A stretch of DNA of 15,376 nucleotides from an uncultured Bacteroidales bacterium (GCA_946410535.1 CAMKAR010000011.1:1-15376), one strand, 5' to 3'. Positions 1 to 6,549 are shown, counted from the first letter of the stretch. Translations and numbers: made by a program. Notes: generated by a model not told the origin, from the sequence alone.

Positions 1-67
1 TCACCTCGATGGTGACCGTGATGGCGTCGATGCCGAAAAGGGCGCATCCGAATGTCTTTACTAACAT
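1..67 (-). CDS. ComM/YifB-family Mg-chelatase-like AAA+ ATPase, N-terminal fragment
   Basis: Only the first 22 codons are inside the window; the gene continues past the left edge. Reading minus from the ATG at 67-65 gives MLVKTFGCALFGIDAITVTI followed by EV. This is the characteristic opening of the YifB/ComM family (a 'V(K)TFG.A..GIDA..v.iEV' start), known from H. influenzae and V. cholerae ComM as a hexameric helicase that promotes branch migration during natural transformation. None of the Walker motifs can be seen here, so the call rests on the N-terminus alone. No TAnnTTTG box is visible on the minus strand in the 70 bases upstream. It may therefore be transcribed from further upstream, through the nuclease gene at 229-729; that is inference. 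Confidence 0.72.
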   Translation of the reverse strand, partial: MLVKTFGCALFGIDAITVTIEV

Positions 68-104
68 GATTTTTGGGGTTTTATGGGTTATTTTTTCGGG
101 TTTG

Positions 105-136
105 TTGTTTCGTATATGAAATTTGTTGTAATTTTG
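105..136 (+). promoter_or_regulatory. Bacteroidota-type promoter for the small RNA
   Basis: TAATTTTG at 129-136 is a perfect match to the Bacteroidota -7 consensus TAnnTTTG. TTG at 105-107 lies 21 bases upstream, at the normal -33 spacing. The box points right, where no credible protein gene starts within 500 bases, so it most likely drives the RNA candidate at about 142-287. Confidence 0.7.
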
Positions 137-141
137 CAGGC

Positions 142-287
142 AGTTGGTCGCGGAAACGGAATGAAAAATGAATTGACTATCAAGACGTAAAGGGACGGCC
201 GAAAGGATGTACCCCCCGCGATAACAAATTAACCCACGCTACGGATAAGGTTAAGCTTTGCTCCTTTCAGGTGTGGGTTTCTTTTTT
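142..287 (+). ncRNA. Probable structured small RNA, about 146 nt, identity unknown
   Basis: The segment is bounded by a good promoter (-7 box 129-136) and a hairpin plus U-run terminator (231-287). It folds sensibly by eye. TCGCGG at 148-153 pairs exactly with CCGCGA at 216-221. Inside this, GGG 192-194 pairs with CCC 212-214 around a hairpin ACGGCC (195-200)/GGAUGU (205-210) closed by a GAAA tetraloop (201-204). An A-rich unpaired stretch spans about 154-191. The only open frame is a 9-codon ATG...TAA at 161-190, too short to claim. It does not look like tmRNA, RNase P RNA, 4.5S RNA or any riboswitch I can recognise. Length and promoter/terminator boundaries resemble the family described as Bacteroidales-1 RNA and 6S-sized RNAs, but I cannot assign it to either. 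Its last ~57 bases are antisense to the 3' end of the nuclease gene at 229-729. Confidence 0.55.
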
Positions 288-729
288 CCCTTTTGTACAA
301 TGTGTGGAAAGCAAGGCTTTTCTTTCCAGTCCTAATTTCCTCCACATAATAGTATTCCTTCCCAATTTGTTTTTCATACACCAAGACGCTTGCTTTGTGT
401 CTTTTGGTTGTCGTCGTCGAAACACTCACTTTGTCCCGATTCCTGATTATGAAAGGAATAAGCAGGAAGTCCTCTATCGCCAAAGGATCTCTGTCATCGC
501 TTTGTTCTCCATGCCGATTGACAGAATGTTGTATCCCCGTCGTTTCTATAACATGCTTATATCCTTTCAGGTCTATGCCGTGCCTCGCTGCAACTTCAAT
601 AAGCTCATCGTCAATGTGTTGGTCAATGATACAAAACTTGTAGTCACAACTGGTCCCAATTAACTCCACCAATTCGGAGAATGGGATTTTCGTGGTCTTT
701 TCTTTGTCAAATGGCGTTCTTTTGTTCAT
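229..729 (-). CDS. Small PBECR3-like (barnase/EndoU/colicin/RelE-type) nuclease domain protein
   Basis: This 166-residue soluble protein has no signal peptide or membrane segment. The frame stays open up to 912, but the bases 730-912 contain a terminator, a repeat and a promoter-like box, so the ATG at 729 (MNKRTPFDKE) is the likely start. The C-terminal half (about residues 55-148) has the layout of phage Barnase-EndoU-ColicinE5/D-RelE-like nucleases: helix, HSVNRHG at 68-74 (candidate catalytic H68, R72, H73), a 'D.ii.nrdkv' turn near 95-101, a YYYVEEIR strand near 126-133, and a FHTLYK motif at 141-146. In characterised contexts such domains are RNases or tRNA nucleases within phage polyvalent proteins or toxins. 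No immunity or antitoxin gene lies beside it. The last ~19 residues are basic and encoded opposite the small-RNA terminator. Function as a toxin is not shown by the sequence; it could also be an uncharacterised housekeeping protein. Confidence 0.55.
   Translation of the reverse strand: MNKRTPFDKEKTTKIPFSELVELIGTSCDYKFCIIDQHIDDELIEVAARHGIDLKGYKHVIETTGIQHSVNRHGEQSDDRDPLAIEDFLLIPFIIRNRDKVSVSTTTTKRHKASVLVYEKQIGKEYYYVEEIRTGKKSLAFHTLYKREKRNPHLKGAKLNLIRSVG
231..287 (+). terminator. Terminator of the small RNA, overlapping the nuclease 3' end
   Basis: AACCCAC (231-237) pairs with GTGGGTT (273-279). Inside, AAGG/CCTT and AGC-TTT-GCT form an apical hairpin. A T-rich run follows at 278-287. On the minus strand the bases after the hairpin are not T-rich, so it is oriented for plus-strand transcription. 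Confidence 0.65.
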
Positions 730-760
730 GGCTGATAGTGTTTCTGGCTGCAAAATAACA

Positions 761-775
761 AACCTTGTCAAGAAA
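761..775 (-). promoter_or_regulatory. Possible promoter region of the nuclease gene (approximate)
   Basis: Just upstream of the ATG at 729 the minus strand carries TTATTTTG followed by CAG, within about 749-759, one mismatch from TAnnTTTG. The stretch TTGACAAGG lies immediately upstream (about 761-772). No TTG at the normal 19-21 base spacing is evident, so this is a weak call. It does support translation starting at 729 rather than further upstream. Confidence 0.3.
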
Positions 776-790
776 AAGCCGTTGATTAAA

Positions 791-832
791 CGTTTGTTGT
801 CGACAGTAGTCGTTTGCTGTCGTTTGCTGTCG
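791..832. repeat. Short direct-repeat array with 10-bp period
   Basis: Plus-strand units begin exactly every ten bases: CGTTTGTTGT (791-800), CGACAGTAGT (801-810), CGTTTGCTGT (811-820), CGTTTGCTGT (821-830), then CG. Units 3 and 4 are identical, unit 1 differs by one base, and unit 2 is divergent but helps form the palindrome TGTCGACA at 798-805. The period equals about one DNA helical turn and the array lies about 60 bases upstream of the nuclease start, so it may be a protein-binding array; that is inference. Confidence 0.6.
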
Positions 833-870
833 GATATATTATTGATAATCAGTACTATAATAAAAACACA

Positions 871-902
871 AAAAAAAAAAAGGCTGCCACGATGTGACAG
901 CC
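871..902 (-). terminator. Strong intrinsic terminator after gldB
   Basis: Read on the minus strand, GGCTGTCAC-ATC-GTGGCAGCC forms a 9-bp stem with one mismatch and a 3-base loop (902-882). A run of eleven T follows (881-871). It lies 35 bases beyond the gldB stop codon. Confidence 0.9.
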
Positions 903-936
903 CTACAATCATAAACCCTAAACTATCAACTCCAAA

Positions 937-1935
937 CTATTTCCTCGGTTTATATCCCGAATCCTGGAAGATGTTCTGCAAATCCTTCCGCTGCATGAAC
1001 TGCTTGAGATCGAAGTCGTCGTGAGAGGATGCGTATGCGCGGATGATGTTCAAGCCAAAGAACTCGCCGAGGCGCGATGGGGCATCGTTGCTGTAGGCTT
1101 GAGTGAACGGGCCGTCGCCAAAATACATCATGTAACTGTCCAAGCCGGCATCATAGAGACGACGGTTGCCCACGATGTCGGCCCAGACCGCGCCTTCGTT
1201 CTCAACCGCCCACTGCCATTGGTGCGTGGAATAGCCGAGCAAAACGCTGTCGGCGATTTCGGGACACATGGCTTCCACAAAGAAGTTGCGCCGACCATAG
1301 AAAACCATCTCGCCGATGATTTGGCCCTGCTTGCGCCATTCGTAGAGATAATACATGTAGAGTTGCTCGGCCACGTCTTTCGGCAAGGTCGACAGGTTCC
1401 TGCGCAACGACATGTATCTCGGCATCCCGATTTGGTCGTACACAGTGCTGTCATTGAGATACCAATCCAGGGAGATCACCAACTGGCCGTCGATGATTTG
1501 CACGGGCGGCTCGTCGGGATGGATGCCGGTGATGCAAGTGAAGGCTTTCTTGGGCAACTCGATGTCGGGATAGTAATGGTGGAAATGCGCCATCACGTCC
1601 TCCACCATCGGCTCCACCTTTTTCAAGTTGGGGAAAGCGGCCTTCACCTTATTATATAATGACACGCTGAACGGGTCGGTGGCGAAGTCTTTCAGATATT
1701 GCACCGCATCGCTATTGTTCAAGTCGCCGCTGAGGAACACGCGATAACGGTCTTGTATTTTCATCAGTTCCTGTTGGAAATCGGTCGTATCGAGGTTGAA
1801 GAGCATGTCTTCGTAACGATCGAACTGGAGGTCGTAAGGCTCGGTTTTGACGTTGAGTTTATCTTTGTAGGCCGGTGCCTTTTCTTGGCACGATACCGCC
1901 ATGAGAGCGAGGATGATGATGGCTATTCTTTTCAT
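937..1935 (-). CDS. gldB: GldB-family outer-envelope lipoprotein
   Basis: 332 residues. The N-terminus is a lipoprotein signal peptide with lipobox AVSC and the acylated cysteine at C16. The body matches the GldB family throughout: the HFHHYYPDIELP segment (about 116-127), 'LDWYLND' (about 156-162), the 'LLGYSTHQWQWAVENEGAVWADIV' region (about 233-256), 'DAPSRLGEFFGLNIIRAY' (about 285-302) and the terminal SGYKPRK. GldB was identified in Flavobacterium johnsoniae as a lipoprotein essential for gliding; homologues are widespread in non-gliding Bacteroidota, where the exact role is unknown. It lies 58 bases downstream of cinA on the same strand and is followed by a strong terminator, so the two are probably one transcription unit. 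No gldC or other gld gene is adjacent. The family call is secure; the function in this organism is not. Confidence 0.85.
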   Translation of the reverse strand: MKRIAIIILALMAVSCQEKAPAYKDKLNVKTEPYDLQFDRYEDMLFNLDTTDFQQELMKIQDRYRVFLSGDLNNSDAVQYLKDFATDPFSVSLYNKVKAAFPNLKKVEPMVEDVMAHFHHYYPDIELPKKAFTCITGIHPDEPPVQIIDGQLVISLDWYLNDSTVYDQIGMPRYMSLRRNLSTLPKDVAEQLYMYYLYEWRKQGQIIGEMVFYGRRNFFVEAMCPEIADSVLLGYSTHQWQWAVENEGAVWADIVGNRRLYDAGLDSYMMYFGDGPFTQAYSNDAPSRLGEFFGLNIIRAYASSHDDFDLKQFMQRKDLQNIFQDSGYKPRK

Positions 1936-1993
1936 GTTGTACTTTGTGTTTAAGGGCAGGGACTCACGTCGCCTGCTTATTGGTATGTCGTCC

Positions 1994-3241
1994 CTACGGG
2001 ACTATTATCTGTTGTCTCAACATTTCGTATGCCGCAATGGTGGCGCGATTGATGACGTTCTCGCGGTCTTTACCGAAATTGAACCGTTTGGAAACGACGC
2101 CATAGGCCGAAGCCACGCCAATCCACACCGTTCCGACCGGGTTTTCTTCAGTACCGCCAGCAGGACCGGCAACACCAGTGGTTGCCACGCCAAAGTCAGC
2201 TTCCATCAAGTCGCGAACACCTTTGGCCATGCCCTCAACGACTGGCTGGCTGACAACACCGTATTGTTCTATGGTTTGGGCAGGCACGCCAAGCACCTTG
2301 GTTTTCATCGGAGTGGCGTAGGTGACGGCTGTTCCATTGAAAATCTCGGAGCTTCCAGGTATCAACGTGATAACGTGGGCGATATTGCCTCCCGTGCAGC
2401 TCTCCGCCGAGGCGAACGTCATACCTTTATTAATTAATAGGTCGAAAACGACGCGCTCGATGGGTTTGTCTTCCATCGAGAAAATGTAGTCCGAAATCAA
2501 GGCGGTCAGCTTTTCGGTTTCTTTGTCCAAAGTCGCGTGGAGCAATTCGGCATTTTCGTGTCTACCACTGAGGCGCAGGCGAACCATGCCATATTGGGGC
2601 AAGTAGGCCAACGAAAGGAAATCGGGCAGGTTTTCCTCCCAGTCCTTGATCTTGTCGGCCAAAAACGACTCGCCGATGCCAGTAGTCATCACCACGCGCT
2701 TTTCGTAAGGCACCGCATGGAACCTTTTCTTGAAACGGGGCAACAACTCATCGTTGAAAATCCCCTTCATCTCAAACGGCACGCCAGGCATGAAAACGAA
2801 AACCGTCCCGTCTTTCTCCAACCACATGCAAGGTGCTGTTCCATAGCTGTTCGGAATATATTGGCCGGCCTTGGGAAGCATGGCTTGTCCCCTATTCCGC
2901 TCGCTCATCTGGAAGCCGCGACGGTTGAATAACGAAACAATATTATCATAAGCCGTTTGGCAAAACTCCAATTCGGTTCCGAAAAACTTGCAAACGGTAG
3001 GTTTCGTGATGTCATCGGCAGTAGTGCCGAGGCCGCCCGTCACCAAAACCAGGTCGGCATCCATGCAGGCGTTGAACGCATCAAGGATGGCCTTTTCGGA
3101 ATCGCCGATGGTCAAGGCGGAATCCAATTGGAAACCATGTGCGGCAAGTTGTTCGCCGAGCCAAGCTGCATTAGTGTTAATCACCTGGCCGATAAGCAGT
3201 TCATCGCCGATGGAGATATTTTTTACAATGATTTGACGCAT
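1994..3241 (-). CDS. cinA: CinA family: MoCF-type N-domain plus NMN amidohydrolase (PncC) domain
   Basis: 415 residues, the normal full CinA length. The N-terminal molybdopterin-binding-like domain shows GDELLIGQVINTNAAWL (12-28), VTGGLGTTADDITK (67-80) and MPGVPFEM (151-158). The C-terminal PncC domain (about 262-415) shows AESCTGG (279-285) with the family's active-site serine, TGVAGPAGG (355-363) and an ENVINRATIAAYEMLR tail helix (394-409). In characterised CinA proteins the N-domain hydrolyses ADP-ribose and related nucleotides, and the C-domain deamidates nicotinamide mononucleotide to nicotinate mononucleotide in pyridine-nucleotide recycling. Cytoplasmic. It is first in a probable cinA-gldB unit, with a perfect -7 box 16 bases upstream of its ATG. 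The name 'competence/damage-inducible' is historical; nothing here shows a competence role, although a ComM-like gene lies 3 kb downstream. Confidence 0.93.
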   Translation of the reverse strand: MRQIIVKNISIGDELLIGQVINTNAAWLGEQLAAHGFQLDSALTIGDSEKAILDAFNACMDADLVLVTGGLGTTADDITKPTVCKFFGTELEFCQTAYDNIVSLFNRRGFQMSERNRGQAMLPKAGQYIPNSYGTAPCMWLEKDGTVFVFMPGVPFEMKGIFNDELLPRFKKRFHAVPYEKRVVMTTGIGESFLADKIKDWEENLPDFLSLAYLPQYGMVRLRLSGRHENAELLHATLDKETEKLTALISDYIFSMEDKPIERVVFDLLINKGMTFASAESCTGGNIAHVITLIPGSSEIFNGTAVTYATPMKTKVLGVPAQTIEQYGVVSQPVVEGMAKGVRDLMEADFGVATTGVAGPAGGTEENPVGTVWIGVASAYGVVSKRFNFGKDRENVINRATIAAYEMLRQQIIVP

Positions 3242-3256
3242 ATCTCAGATTTTCCG

Positions 3257-3264
3257 CAAAATTA
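3257..3264 (-). promoter_or_regulatory. -7 box for cinA-gldB
   Basis: Minus-strand TAATTTTG is a perfect TAnnTTTG match, 15 bases before the cinA ATG. No clear TTG is seen at the -33 spacing. It is part of a divergent promoter region with the nucleoside phosphorylase gene. Confidence 0.65.
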
Positions 3265-3348
3265 GGAAATAATCTTTGAATCCCGAATTTTGAGTCTTTG
3301 AAATGTAAAACATTCGACGTAGTCAATTTTAAATCCAACTTTTCTTCG

Positions 3349-3356
3349 TACTTTTG
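3349..3356 (+). promoter_or_regulatory. -7 box for the nucleoside phosphorylase gene
   Basis: TACTTTTG is a perfect TAnnTTTG match located 23 bases before the ATG at 3380. No obvious -33 TTG. Confidence 0.65.
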
Positions 3357-3379
3357 CCCATTCAAACACCTTATTTAAT

Positions 3380-4261
3380 ATGAGTCAACCTATTCCCGCA
3401 TCGCAACTCGTCCTCAACGCCGAGGGCGCAGTATATCACCTGAACCTCCATCCCGACCAACTGGCCGACACCGTCATCATGGTGGGCGACCCAGGCCGTG
3501 TCGACACGATTGCCTCTTTCTTCGACAAGATTGAGGTGAAACGCCAAAACCGCGAACTCGTCAGCCGCACCGGCTACTTCAACGGCAAGCGCATCACCGC
3601 CATCTCGACGGGCATGGGCACCGACAACATCGACATCGTGATGAACGAACTCGACACCTTGGCCAACATCGACCTGAAAACCCGTATGCCAAAGGAGGAG
3701 CACCATTCGCTCAACCTCATCCGCATCGGCACTTGCGGCGCGTTGCAGCCCGACATCGAAGTGGGGCAAAACGTGGCCACCCGCTATGCCATCGGCTTGG
3801 ACGGCTTGATTTACTTTTACGAAAAAAACAGAGAAGTCAACGAAACCGCCATGCGCGACGCCTTCATCAAGCAGATGGACTACCCCACCGATTTGCCCAA
3901 ACCGTATGCCGTGGAAGGCTCAGTGGAACTCTTCAACCGTTTGGCGCAAGGCTATTATGAAGGCGTAACGGCTACGGCTCCAGGATTTTACGGACCACAA
4001 GGCCGCACGCTCAGGATGCACCTCGCCTACCCCGAACTCAACCACAAGATCGAAGCCTTCGACTACCAAGGCTGGCGCGTGTGCAACTTCGAGATGGAGT
4101 CGTCGGCGCTCTATGGCCTCGGCAAGATGATGGGCCACAACTGCCTCACCGTTTGCGTCGCCATCGCCAACCGTGTGACCGAAAAGTTCCTCACCGACTA
4201 CCATCCACACATGCAAAAACTCATCGAAAGCACTTTGGAAAGGCTGTCAGACGAAAAATAA
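3380..4261 (+). CDS. Nucleoside phosphorylase, uridine-phosphorylase-like
   Basis: 293 residues, PNP/UDP phosphorylase family 1. Visible motifs in order: GDPGR (36-40, phosphate binding), STGMG (76-80), LIRIGTCGAL (113-122), FYGPQGR (203-209) where Q207 and R209 match the uracil-contacting Gln/Arg pair of uridine phosphorylases, and FEMESSALYGLG (237-248) with the ribose-binding Met-Glu-Ser. The predicted reaction is reversible phosphorolysis of uridine (or a related nucleoside) to base and ribose-1-phosphate, for salvage in the cytoplasm. The Q-x-R signature favours a pyrimidine over a purine substrate, but specificity is inferred. The gene is single, divergent from cinA, with its own promoter. 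A weak A/T hairpin at 4278-4294 may end the transcript. Confidence 0.88.
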   Translation: MSQPIPASQLVLNAEGAVYHLNLHPDQLADTVIMVGDPGRVDTIASFFDKIEVKRQNRELVSRTGYFNGKRITAISTGMGTDNIDIVMNELDTLANIDLKTRMPKEEHHSLNLIRIGTCGALQPDIEVGQNVATRYAIGLDGLIYFYEKNREVNETAMRDAFIKQMDYPTDLPKPYAVEGSVELFNRLAQGYYEGVTATAPGFYGPQGRTLRMHLAYPELNHKIEAFDYQGWRVCNFEMESSALYGLGKMMGHNCLTVCVAIANRVTEKFLTDYHPHMQKLIESTLERLSDEK

Positions 4262-4325
4262 CCAGTTCTATATCAACAAAAAGAGACTTTTTTTCAAAAA
4301 AGGTGATTGGTATCAAAAAAATGCC

Positions 4326-4333
4326 TATTTTTG
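4326..4333 (+). promoter_or_regulatory. -7 box for the OmpA-like gene
   Basis: TATTTTTG is a perfect TAnnTTTG match. TTG at 4307-4309 lies 16 bases upstream, slightly short of the usual 19-21. It implies a 5' untranslated leader of about 50 bases, longer than for the other genes here. Confidence 0.55.
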
Positions 4334-4392
4334 CCGCTCGTTTGGTATAGAATGTCAACCAATGAATATTAACAAATAGTACAATAACAACA

Positions 4393-5697
4393 ATGAAGAG
4401 AGTATTTATTACGATTATCGCGGTCCTCGCCATGTCATCGTCAGTGATGGCAGCGGGACATGTGGACTCGGTTCGTTACCTGACGACCAAGGCCTGGAAA
4501 AACTGGTACATTTCCGCCAGCGCCACTGGCAACTGGTGGCAAGGCAGTATGAGAACCCCCGAAGCGTTCACGAAGAGCTACACGGCTGTCGAATGGGGTC
4601 AACCCACCTTTGGCTTCAATGCCTTTGTCGGCAAGTGGATCAACCACAAAGTCGCTGTCAGATTGGGTTACAGCAACACCAGAATCAACAGCTACATCAA
4701 CGGCAGACACATCGGCCTGAACAGCATCCAATTCCTCTATGGCGACGACCCGCAACCCGTCGAAACCGTGGGCAACTACGAGATTTACAAAACCTCGATG
4801 CGCTATCACAGACTGCAAGGCGATTTCATGTTCAGCCCCATCGATTTCTTCCAAGGCTATTACAATCCTCAAAGGATTTGGACGCCTGTCCTCTATGTGA
4901 GCATGGGCGGCGCCTATACCTCGAAGGACTTTTTCGCCATCAAGACCCTCATCGACAATGGAAAGGCCAAGAAAGAGAACCCCGACAATCCTGAATACTC
5001 GGGCAACAACTTTGAATTGGCTCTCGGCGCCGGCTTGAGCAACAACTTCCGTCTTGGTAACCACCTCGACCTCAACCTCGACCTCAACTGGACGTTCCAA
5101 AGATGGACCATCGACTCATGGACCTACGAATTTGAAGGCCAATTCGACGGCAAAGGCATCCGCCCGAAGAGATTCGACAACATGTACACCGCTTCTCTCG
5201 GCCTCATCTACTACTTCAGCAGAGAGTACGACCTGCCCGCCAACTGCTGCGAAGAAATGGATTCCCTCAGAAAGAAACTTGACGAGTTCGTCAACATACC
5301 AGTCGAACCCCAGCAGCCTTGCGACACCATCGTGAAGTTCGTCAACGTGCAGACTGAAGACATCCTCAGCTATCCTTTCTCCATCTTCTTCAACCGCGAC
5401 TCTTACCAGCTGATGTCGAGAAGAGACATCATCAACCTGCGTGAGATTGCCAACGTGGCCAAGGAAAACGGTTACAAGCTCCGCCTGACGGGTTCGTGCG
5501 ACAGCGCCACCGCCACGCCGGCCTACAACCAGACCCTTTCGGAGAACCGCTGCAACAAGATCAAGATCGAGCTCCTCGAACTGGGTGTTCCCGAGGACCA
5601 AATCATCATCGAACCCATCGGTGGCGTGAAGATTCTCGACCCGACGGAATACGACCGCCGCGTGTTGATTCAACTGGTGAAGGAAGCCCAACAATAA
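4393..5697 (+). CDS. Outer-membrane beta-barrel protein with C-terminal OmpA peptidoglycan-binding domain
   Basis: 434 residues. A Sec signal peptide ends near MAA-GHV (about 21). A barrel-like region of alternating aromatic strands spans about 35-275, ending at ASLGLIYYF. A short cysteine-containing helical linker ANCCEEMDSLRKKLDEF (283-299) follows, then an OmpA/MotB-type domain at about 320-430. In that domain the usual 'GxxD' and 'LSxxRA' are present as GSCDSATATPAYNQTLSENR (367-386). D370 and R386 are the residues that normally bind diaminopimelate, and the domain closes with EYDRRV (419-424). It is expected to tether the outer membrane to peptidoglycan. The glycine usually found a few residues after the Asp is missing, and five cysteines (C285, C286, C310, C369, C387) could form disulfides. 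Monocistronic, with its own promoter and a shared terminator. Confidence 0.87.
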   Translation: MKRVFITIIAVLAMSSSVMAAGHVDSVRYLTTKAWKNWYISASATGNWWQGSMRTPEAFTKSYTAVEWGQPTFGFNAFVGKWINHKVAVRLGYSNTRINSYINGRHIGLNSIQFLYGDDPQPVETVGNYEIYKTSMRYHRLQGDFMFSPIDFFQGYYNPQRIWTPVLYVSMGGAYTSKDFFAIKTLIDNGKAKKENPDNPEYSGNNFELALGAGLSNNFRLGNHLDLNLDLNWTFQRWTIDSWTYEFEGQFDGKGIRPKRFDNMYTASLGLIYYFSREYDLPANCCEEMDSLRKKLDEFVNIPVEPQQPCDTIVKFVNVQTEDILSYPFSIFFNRDSYQLMSRRDIINLREIANVAKENGYKLRLTGSCDSATATPAYNQTLSENRCNKIKIELLELGVPEDQIIIEPIGGVKILDPTEYDRRVLIQLVKEAQQ

Positions 5698-5720
5698 TTG
5701 AGGCAGACCTTTATAACAAC

Positions 5721-5754
5721 AAAAAGCCTGACGGATTTCCCGCCAGGCTTTTTT
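5721..5754. terminator. Bidirectional terminator between convergent barrel genes
   Basis: AAAAAGCCTG (5721-5730) pairs with CAGGCTTTTTT (5744-5754) around an inner CGG/CCG pairing with one mismatch and a short ATTTC loop. Runs of A on the left and T on the right let it work in both directions, for the OmpA-like gene (ends 5697) and the porin gene (ends 5778). Confidence 0.88.
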
Positions 5755-5777
5755 ATTGTCCAAAAGCATTGAGGAAC

Positions 5778-6470
5778 TTAGCGCATGATGCCCACCTCAA
5801 TGCCGACGAAGTTGCTGTTGATGACGCTTTTCGTCTGCTTCTCCAACGAGCTGACAAAAGCATTGGAAAACGAATGGTCGAACGTCAGTTGGGCGAAAAC
5901 GCTGAACTTCCTGTTGATCTCGTATTCGGCGCCCAATCCGAAAATCATCGAGGCCTGGAGCAAACGGTATTGATGCGTATAATCCTCGTATGACTGGCCC
6001 GTATAGGACACCCAATAAAACGCAAACTCATCCTTGCACAAGTCCTTCAAGTTGAAGCTCAGTCCACCGCCGGCCATCACATAAGCCTTGAACGAATCGA
6101 AAACGTCGAAACTCACCTTGGCCATGAGCGGCACTTCGATGTTGGTCGCCTTCACGCGGCGCGAAACCGGAATGTCAGTCTTCTCCAAGAAATCATCGAC
6201 ATAGCGGCTGTCGGTGAAAGTGTACTTGAATCGGAGCAAATCGACACTGACGCCCGACGAGAGGGCCAAATGCTCCGACAGCTTGAAGTCGGCCACCAAG
6301 CCCACATTGAAGCCCATCCTCATGCCATTGTTGCTCGCAGCAGTTGACCCAGGGCTTGCCCAATCGAAAGTAGGCCCCAATTTGAGGCCATACCTCACCT
6401 CTTTGCTCTGTGCCATGCCTCCAACGGAAAACAAGGCTACAAAACTGATAATCAACAATCTTTTTCTCAT
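5778..6470 (-). CDS. PorT-like porin family outer-membrane beta-barrel protein
   Basis: 230 residues. The signal peptide MRKRLLIISFVALFSVGGMAQ is cleaved after about residue 21. An 8-10-stranded barrel pattern follows: YGLKLGPTFDW near the start, 'GFNVGLVADFKLSEHLALSSGVSVDLL', 'NIEVPLMAKVSF', 'YVMAGGGLSFNL', 'FGLGAEYEINRKFSVFAQLTFDHSF' and the terminal 'FVGIEVGIMR'. The 'sGv...iEvPlm.k' and 'G.G.ey.i...' pattern is that of the OMP_b-brl_2 / PorT-like family of Bacteroidota. It shares its opening (AQSKE...) and ending (VGIEVGI) with the gene at 7399-8148, so the two are likely paralogues. Function unknown; PorT itself is a type IX secretion component, but family membership does not show that role here. 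Confidence 0.8.
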   Translation of the reverse strand: MRKRLLIISFVALFSVGGMAQSKEVRYGLKLGPTFDWASPGSTAASNNGMRMGFNVGLVADFKLSEHLALSSGVSVDLLRFKYTFTDSRYVDDFLEKTDIPVSRRVKATNIEVPLMAKVSFDVFDSFKAYVMAGGGLSFNLKDLCKDEFAFYWVSYTGQSYEDYTHQYRLLQASMIFGLGAEYEINRKFSVFAQLTFDHSFSNAFVSSLEKQTKSVINSNFVGIEVGIMR

Positions 6471-6490
6471 AATAACAATATTTAGACCTA

Positions 6491-6498
6491 CAAAGGTA
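6491..6498 (-). promoter_or_regulatory. -7 box for the porin gene at 5778-6470
   Basis: Minus-strand TACCTTTG is a perfect TAnnTTTG match 20 bases before the ATG. TTTG on the minus strand at 6524-6521 lies 22 bases upstream, near the expected -33 position. Confidence 0.7.
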
Positions 6499-6541
6499 AT
6501 TTATTTTTCCGACAAAGTCCCAAAAATCGGAAAATCATTCT

Positions 6542-6549
6542 TACTTTTG
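6542..6549 (+). promoter_or_regulatory. -7 box for the barrel gene at 6589-7323
   Basis: TACTTTTG is a perfect TAnnTTTG match 39 bases before the ATG at 6589, divergent from the promoter at 6491-6498. No clear -33 element. Confidence 0.65.

Noticed and set aside
161..190. Nine-codon open frame (MKNELTIKT) within the small RNA
   Set aside because: Too short, no clear ribosome binding site, and it sits in the predicted loop of a structured RNA.
730..912. N-terminal extension of the nuclease gene to an ATG at 912
   Set aside because: The extension would be encoded by a terminator, a repeat array and a promoter-like box; the hydrophobic stretch is translated from A/T-rich terminator sequence.
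4278..4294. Possible terminator after the nucleoside phosphorylase gene
   Set aside because: AAAAAG/CTTTTT with a 3-base loop is almost all A-T pairs, too weak to call with confidence.
5065..5088. Tandem 12-base repeat (CTCGACCTCAAC twice)
   Set aside because: It encodes an alternating LDLN beta-strand inside the OmpA-like barrel and needs no other explanation.
4441..5100. A 219-codon minus-strand open frame opposite the OmpA-like gene
   Set aside because: Repetitive Val-Glu-rich start arises from the antisense of an LDLNLDLN beta-strand; no independent support.
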